43,301 nt of DNA from assembly GCA_029265435.1 (NCBI GenBank), contig JAJUJH010000005.1:1-43301 (forward strand). The letters run 5' to 3'. Under the pieces are notes generated by a model that searched no databases, was not told the origin of the DNA, and was given only the letters and a program-made list of their open reading frames with translations. Of this stretch, positions 39,510 to 43,301 are shown one piece after another. Each line of letters opens with the position of its first letter. Within the stretch, counting starts at the first letter, position 1. Made by a program: the position numbers and the translations under genes. Source of the DNA: Clostridiales bacterium (GTDB lineage Bacteria > Bacillota > Clostridia > Christensenellales > SZUA-584).

Positions 39510-39541
39510 ACAAAAAAGGCATCTTCGGAAGCCTTTTTTGA
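39510..39541. terminator. Bidirectional terminator with TTCG tetraloop
   Basis: AAAAAAGGCaTC-TTCG-GAaGCCTTTTTT. Confidence 0.8.
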
Positions 39542-39557
39542 AATCTGAGAAATACTG

Positions 39558-39962
39558 TTATTGGTCTTGCGAACCGTCGAGTATCGGGTTGGTCGGCGTC
39601 TCAAACAGCGAGCTCAAATCGTCTTCACTTGTCTCCGGTGTCGTCGTGGCCACGGGCGATTGTGACGGCACTGGCGAGGCCGTCGGCATGGCTGTTTCCG
39701 CTGCCGCAGTCGGCTGTGTGGCCGCAGGCTGCTTGTCCACCGTCTGAACTCGATTGGGCTGAGTGAGAAGCAGCACGCCGATAAATACAACGCCCGCCAC
39801 GAGCAGCAATCCCACAGTAATCAGCACCGCAAGCAATCCTTTCGGTATCTCGCGCTGCCCGCGGGGCTCATATCCTTCAAATTCCCGCCTTGGCTGTACG
39901 TGAACCGTGATGCTTGACGGCGGCCTTTTCCTTATCTTTTCGGTTTCATTTTTTCCTTCCAT
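39558..39962 (-). CDS. Hypothetical single-pass membrane protein with Thr/Pro/Ser-rich C-terminal tail
   Basis: MEGKNETEKIRKRPPSSITVHVQPRREFEGYEPRGQREIPKGLLAVLITVGLLLVAGVVFIGVLLL followed by TPTASPVPSQSPVATTTPETSEDD; just downstream of serS. Confidence 0.7.
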   Translation of the reverse strand: MEGKNETEKIRKRPPSSITVHVQPRREFEGYEPRGQREIPKGLLAVLITVGLLLVAGVVFIGVLLLTQPNRVQTVDKQPAATQPTAAAETAMPTASPVPSQSPVATTTPETSEDDLSSLFETPTNPILDGSQDQ

Positions 39963-40000
39963 ATCAATCCTCTCAATCATACCGACAATATCGGTGCTTC

Positions 40001-41263
40001 TTAAGATGAAATTCGGTCTGTTCTCATATAATCTTTGAGCGCGTCGGGCACATCCACCGTGCCGTCCTCGCGCTGATAGTTTTCGAGTATCGCCGCGACC
40101 GTCCGTCCGATGGCCACGCCGCTGCCGTTAAGCGTATGCACAAACGCGTTTTTCTTGTCGTCCGTCTTGTAGCGTATGCCCGCGCGCCTCGCCTGAAAAT
40201 CGAGGAAGTTCGAGCACGAGGAGATCTCGACATAACGGTTGTAGCTCGGCATCCATACCTCAAGGTCATACGTTTTGGCCGATGAGAAACCGAGATCGCC
40301 CGTGCAGAGCTGAACCACGCGATAAGGCAGCCCCAGCTTCTGAAGTACCTTTTCCGCGTCTTTCACAAGGCTTTGAAGTTCGTTTTCGGAGTCTTCAGGA
40401 CGGACAAACTTCACAAGCTCCACCTTGTTAAACTGATGGACGCGGATCAAGCCGCGCGTATCGCGGCCCGCGCTCCCCGCTTCGGCGCGGAAGCAGGCAC
40501 TGTAAGCGGTATGATAAACCGGCAGCTTTTCCATGATGCTCTCGCGGTACATGTTTGTCACCGGCACTTCCGCAGTGGGAATCAGATAGTATTCCGTATT
40601 TTTCACGCTGAAAGCGTCTTCTTCAAACTTGGGGAGCTGGCCCGTACCCTGCATCGCGTTGCGGTGCACCATGAACGGCGGAAACACCTCGGTATACGGC
40701 CCTTCAAGCGTATGGGTATCAAGCATAAAGCTGATGAGGCTGCGCTCCAGACGGCTTCCAAGCCCTTTGTAGAAAACAAAGCGCGTCCCAGTGACTTTTG
40801 CCGCCGTTTCGAAATCCAATATGCCAAGCTCCGTGCCGATATCCCAGTGGGCCTTTGGCGTAAAGCCGAATTTCCTCGGCTCGCCCCAGCGTCTTATCTC
40901 GACGTTGTCGGCGTCGCTTTCGCCGACGGGCACATCGGGCAACGGTTCGTTTGGCGTTTTCAGAAGGATATCGTTGATCTTGGCGTCGATGTCAGCGAGC
41001 TCCGCGTCGATGGCCTTGATTTCATCCGCCACGCGCTTCATCTCGGCAAAAAGCGCCTCCACATCCTCTCCCGCTTTCTTTTTCATCGGCACCTGCTTTG
41101 ACGCCTCGTTGCGCTGCGCTTTGAGACCTTCCGTCTTCACAATGAGCGCGCGGCGCTGTTCGTCAAGAGCGGCCACCTGCTCCACCACACCCGTCACGCC
41201 GCGCTTTTTGAGATTCGCAGCCACTTCTTCAGGCACAGTCCGTATTCTTCTGATATCCAGCAT
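40001..41263 (-). CDS. serS: Seryl-tRNA synthetase
   Basis: [85 protein letters not shown]. Confidence 0.97.
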   Translation of the reverse strand: MLDIRRIRTVPEEVAANLKKRGVTGVVEQVAALDEQRRALIVKTEGLKAQRNEASKQVPMKKKAGEDVEALFAEMKRVADEIKAIDAELADIDAKINDILLKTPNEPLPDVPVGESDADNVEIRRWGEPRKFGFTPKAHWDIGTELGILDFETAAKVTGTRFVFYKGLGSRLERSLISFMLDTHTLEGPYTEVFPPFMVHRNAMQGTGQLPKFEEDAFSVKNTEYYLIPTAEVPVTNMYRESIMEKLPVYHTAYSACFRAEAGSAGRDTRGLIRVHQFNKVELVKFVRPEDSENELQSLVKDAEKVLQKLGLPYRVVQLCTGDLGFSSAKTYDLEVWMPSYNRYVEISSCSNFLDFQARRAGIRYKTDDKKNAFVHTLNGSGVAIGRTVAAILENYQREDGTVDVPDALKDYMRTDRISS

Positions 41264-41311
41264 GTTATTACCTCTGAATGAAAAATCAAAATCCAATCCG
41301 TATTATCTCAC

Positions 41312-41342
41312 AAAAAAAACGGCGGAGCAATAAACCGCCGCA
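41312..41342 (-). terminator. Terminator after argS (minus strand)
   Basis: Minus strand CGGCGG-tttattgct-CCGCCG-TTTTTTTT. Confidence 0.85.
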
Positions 41343-41390
41343 GTTTTTACAAAAACAGGCGGCATAAAAGGCCGAACTGAAACAGTCCGA

Positions 41391-43085
41391 TCACATTCTG
41401 TCGGGCGCGTCCACGCCGATCAGCCAAAGCCCCGTTTTGATCACCTGTTTGATGCAGGCCGCAAGCTCAAGGCGTGCGGCGGTTTTGGGCGCATCGTCGT
41501 CGATGATGCGGTGTTCATAATAAAAGCGGTTCATCGCCTTCGCAAGTTCAATCGTATGGCGCGTGATCAGATACGGCTCGTTTTTCTCGCACGCTTTCAG
41601 TATCGTATCGGGAAACGCGTAAAGCAGCTTGGCGGCCGCAAACGCTTCGTCGTTATTCAGCGCCGAATAGTCTTTATCCGTTGATTTCCAGTCAAAATCC
41701 GCACGCCTTAACAGACTGGCGCAGCGCGCATGCGTGTATTGCACATACGGCCCGGTTTCGCCGTCGAAATTCAGCACGCGGTCGAACGAGAAGGTGATGT
41801 CCTTGATGCGCGCGGCAGACAGCGTGTCGAACACAACGGCGCCCACGCCCACCGTTTTAGCCACGTCTTCCTTGTTTTCAAGGTCGGGCGATTTTTCTTT
41901 GATAATGGACAGTGTTTTTTCGATGGCCTTGTTCAGCACATCCAGCAGAAACACGACCTTGCCCTTGCGCGTGGAGAGCGTGCCGTCCTCTAAGGACACC
42001 ATGCCGAACGCCACATGCTCCAAATCCTTCGCCCAGCCGTAGCCCATCATCTCGATCACCTTGAACCACTGCTTGAAATGCAGATTCTGCTGATAAGCCA
42101 CCACGTAAAGGCATTTGTCAAAATCATACGTTTTTTTGCGGTAAAACGCCGCCGCAAGGTCGCGCGTGGAATAAAGCGTCGCGCCGTCGGACTTCAGCAC
42201 CACACACGGCGGCATGTCGTCTCCAAGCCGCACCACATACGCGCCGTCCGAAAACTCGAGCAGGTTTTTCTCTTTGAGCTCGTCGATGACGGGCTGCATT
42301 TTATCATTGTAAAAGCTTTCTCCGGCGTAGCTGTCGAACTTGACGCCCAGCATATCGTAAATCACGCCGACTTCCTTGAGCGTCAGCTCCTTGAACCAGT
42401 TGAATATCTCAAGCGCTTCGGCGTCGCCGTCCTCGATTTTCTTGAACCATGCGCGGCCTTCGTCGTTAAGGCTCTCGTCCTTCTCGGCTTCTTCGTGAAA
42501 ACGCACGTACAGCTCAAGCATGGCGGTAATCGCGTTCCGCTCGATGTATTCTCTGCTGCCCCATTTTTTATATGCCGCAATGAGCTTGCCAAACTGAGTG
42601 CCCCAGTCCCCGAGATGGTTGATGCCCACCGTTTTGTAGCCGAGAAAACCGTATATGCGATACAGCGAATTGCCGATGACCGTTGTGGAAAGGTGTCCGA
42701 TATGAAACGGTTTTGCGATGTTGATGGATGAATAGTCGATGCAAACGGTACGCCCTGCGCCGATATCGCTTCTGCCATAGCCTTCGCCGGCCGCCACTAC
42801 GTTTTGCATGACGTCTTCAATAAACCGCCGCTTATTCAGATAAAAATTGATATACGCGCCCACAACCTGTACGCCGGCCATGCATGAAGGCTTTTCGAGC
42901 TTTTCGCACAGCTCCTGTGCAATTGCCTGCGGCGCTTTTCGCATTTGCTTGGCGAGCTTGAAGCACGGAAACGCATAGTCGCCCATGGAGGGGTCGGCGG
43001 GTATCTCGATCAGCGGCAGCAGCTCTTCTGAGGCTAGGCCGGAAGCCTTCGCAGCCGCATCCGCTATCACTTGCTTGTAGTCCAT
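41391..43085 (-). CDS. argS: Arginyl-tRNA synthetase
   Basis: CIDYSSINIAKPFHIGHLSTTVIGNSLYRIYGFLGYKTVGINHLGDWGTQFGKLI; TRKGKVVFLLDVL; C-terminal DALR domain. Confidence 0.97.
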   Translation of the reverse strand: MDYKQVIADAAAKASGLASEELLPLIEIPADPSMGDYAFPCFKLAKQMRKAPQAIAQELCEKLEKPSCMAGVQVVGAYINFYLNKRRFIEDVMQNVVAAGEGYGRSDIGAGRTVCIDYSSINIAKPFHIGHLSTTVIGNSLYRIYGFLGYKTVGINHLGDWGTQFGKLIAAYKKWGSREYIERNAITAMLELYVRFHEEAEKDESLNDEGRAWFKKIEDGDAEALEIFNWFKELTLKEVGVIYDMLGVKFDSYAGESFYNDKMQPVIDELKEKNLLEFSDGAYVVRLGDDMPPCVVLKSDGATLYSTRDLAAAFYRKKTYDFDKCLYVVAYQQNLHFKQWFKVIEMMGYGWAKDLEHVAFGMVSLEDGTLSTRKGKVVFLLDVLNKAIEKTLSIIKEKSPDLENKEDVAKTVGVGAVVFDTLSAARIKDITFSFDRVLNFDGETGPYVQYTHARCASLLRRADFDWKSTDKDYSALNNDEAFAAAKLLYAFPDTILKACEKNEPYLITRHTIELAKAMNRFYYEHRIIDDDAPKTAARLELAACIKQVIKTGLWLIGVDAPDRM

Positions 43086-43119
43086 TCGTATTCCTTCTTT
43101 GTCTGTTTAATCTTAAGCA

Positions 43120-43148
43120 AATATATCATATGCGTTTTTAATTATCAA
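43120..43148 (-). promoter_or_regulatory. Putative argS promoter
   Basis: Minus strand TTGATA-17 bp-TATATT, about 35 bp upstream of the ATG. Confidence 0.55.
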
Positions 43149-43301
43149 CGACGGGCTGATCAGTGATCGCGTCAACCCACTGTAGGGAAATCAAATCACA
43201 GTATTACGATAAGCCAATCCCCTCAAAGCCATATAGGTTGGTGTATATTGACCTGCCGCTAAAATGGGCAGGCGAATATTCTTCATTGCGGAATCAATTC
43301 T

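Noticed and set aside
43086-43190. T-box leader upstream of argS
   Set aside because: A good promoter lies only about 35 bp before the ATG, leaving no room for a T-box.

Overview
The window is Clostridia-like (sporulating Firmicute) chromosome. Positions 1-12.8 kb hold the 3' part of the S10 operon, the spc operon and the alpha operon: rpsS (partial), rplV, rpsC, rplP, rpmC, rpsQ, rplN, rplX, rplE, rpsN (zinc type), rpsH, rplF, rplR, rpsE, rpmD, rplO, secY, adk, map, a KOW/L14e-like gene, infA, rpmJ, rpsM, rpsK, rpsD, rpoA, rplQ. Next come ecfA1-ecfA2-ecfT-truA, a YdcF-like protein, and a BMP-family lipoprotein with an ABC ATPase and two permeases (nucleoside type). The minus strand then carries a two-subunit class I fumarase and a large CotH/lamin-tail lipoprotein. 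These are followed by tRNA-Leu(GAG), an Nramp transporter, tRNA-Ala(CGC), adenine deaminase, glycerol kinase, XdhC plus an AhpD-like gene, a small Cys-rich protein, a YgjP-like metallopeptidase, murA-spoIID-spoIIQ, a phosphodiester glycosidase, a TM protein, serS and argS. Most of the window is ordinary housekeeping sequence. The best candidates for something undescribed are: a pair of ~135-152 bp MITE-like repeats in inverted orientation bracketing the xdhC/AhpD pair; the multidomain CotH lipoprotein; a 71-aa protein with 10 cysteines; strong palindromes just upstream of the Nramp and adenine deaminase genes; and hairpins in alpha-operon intergenic gaps. I found no CRISPR array, prophage, recognised defence system or intact transposase.
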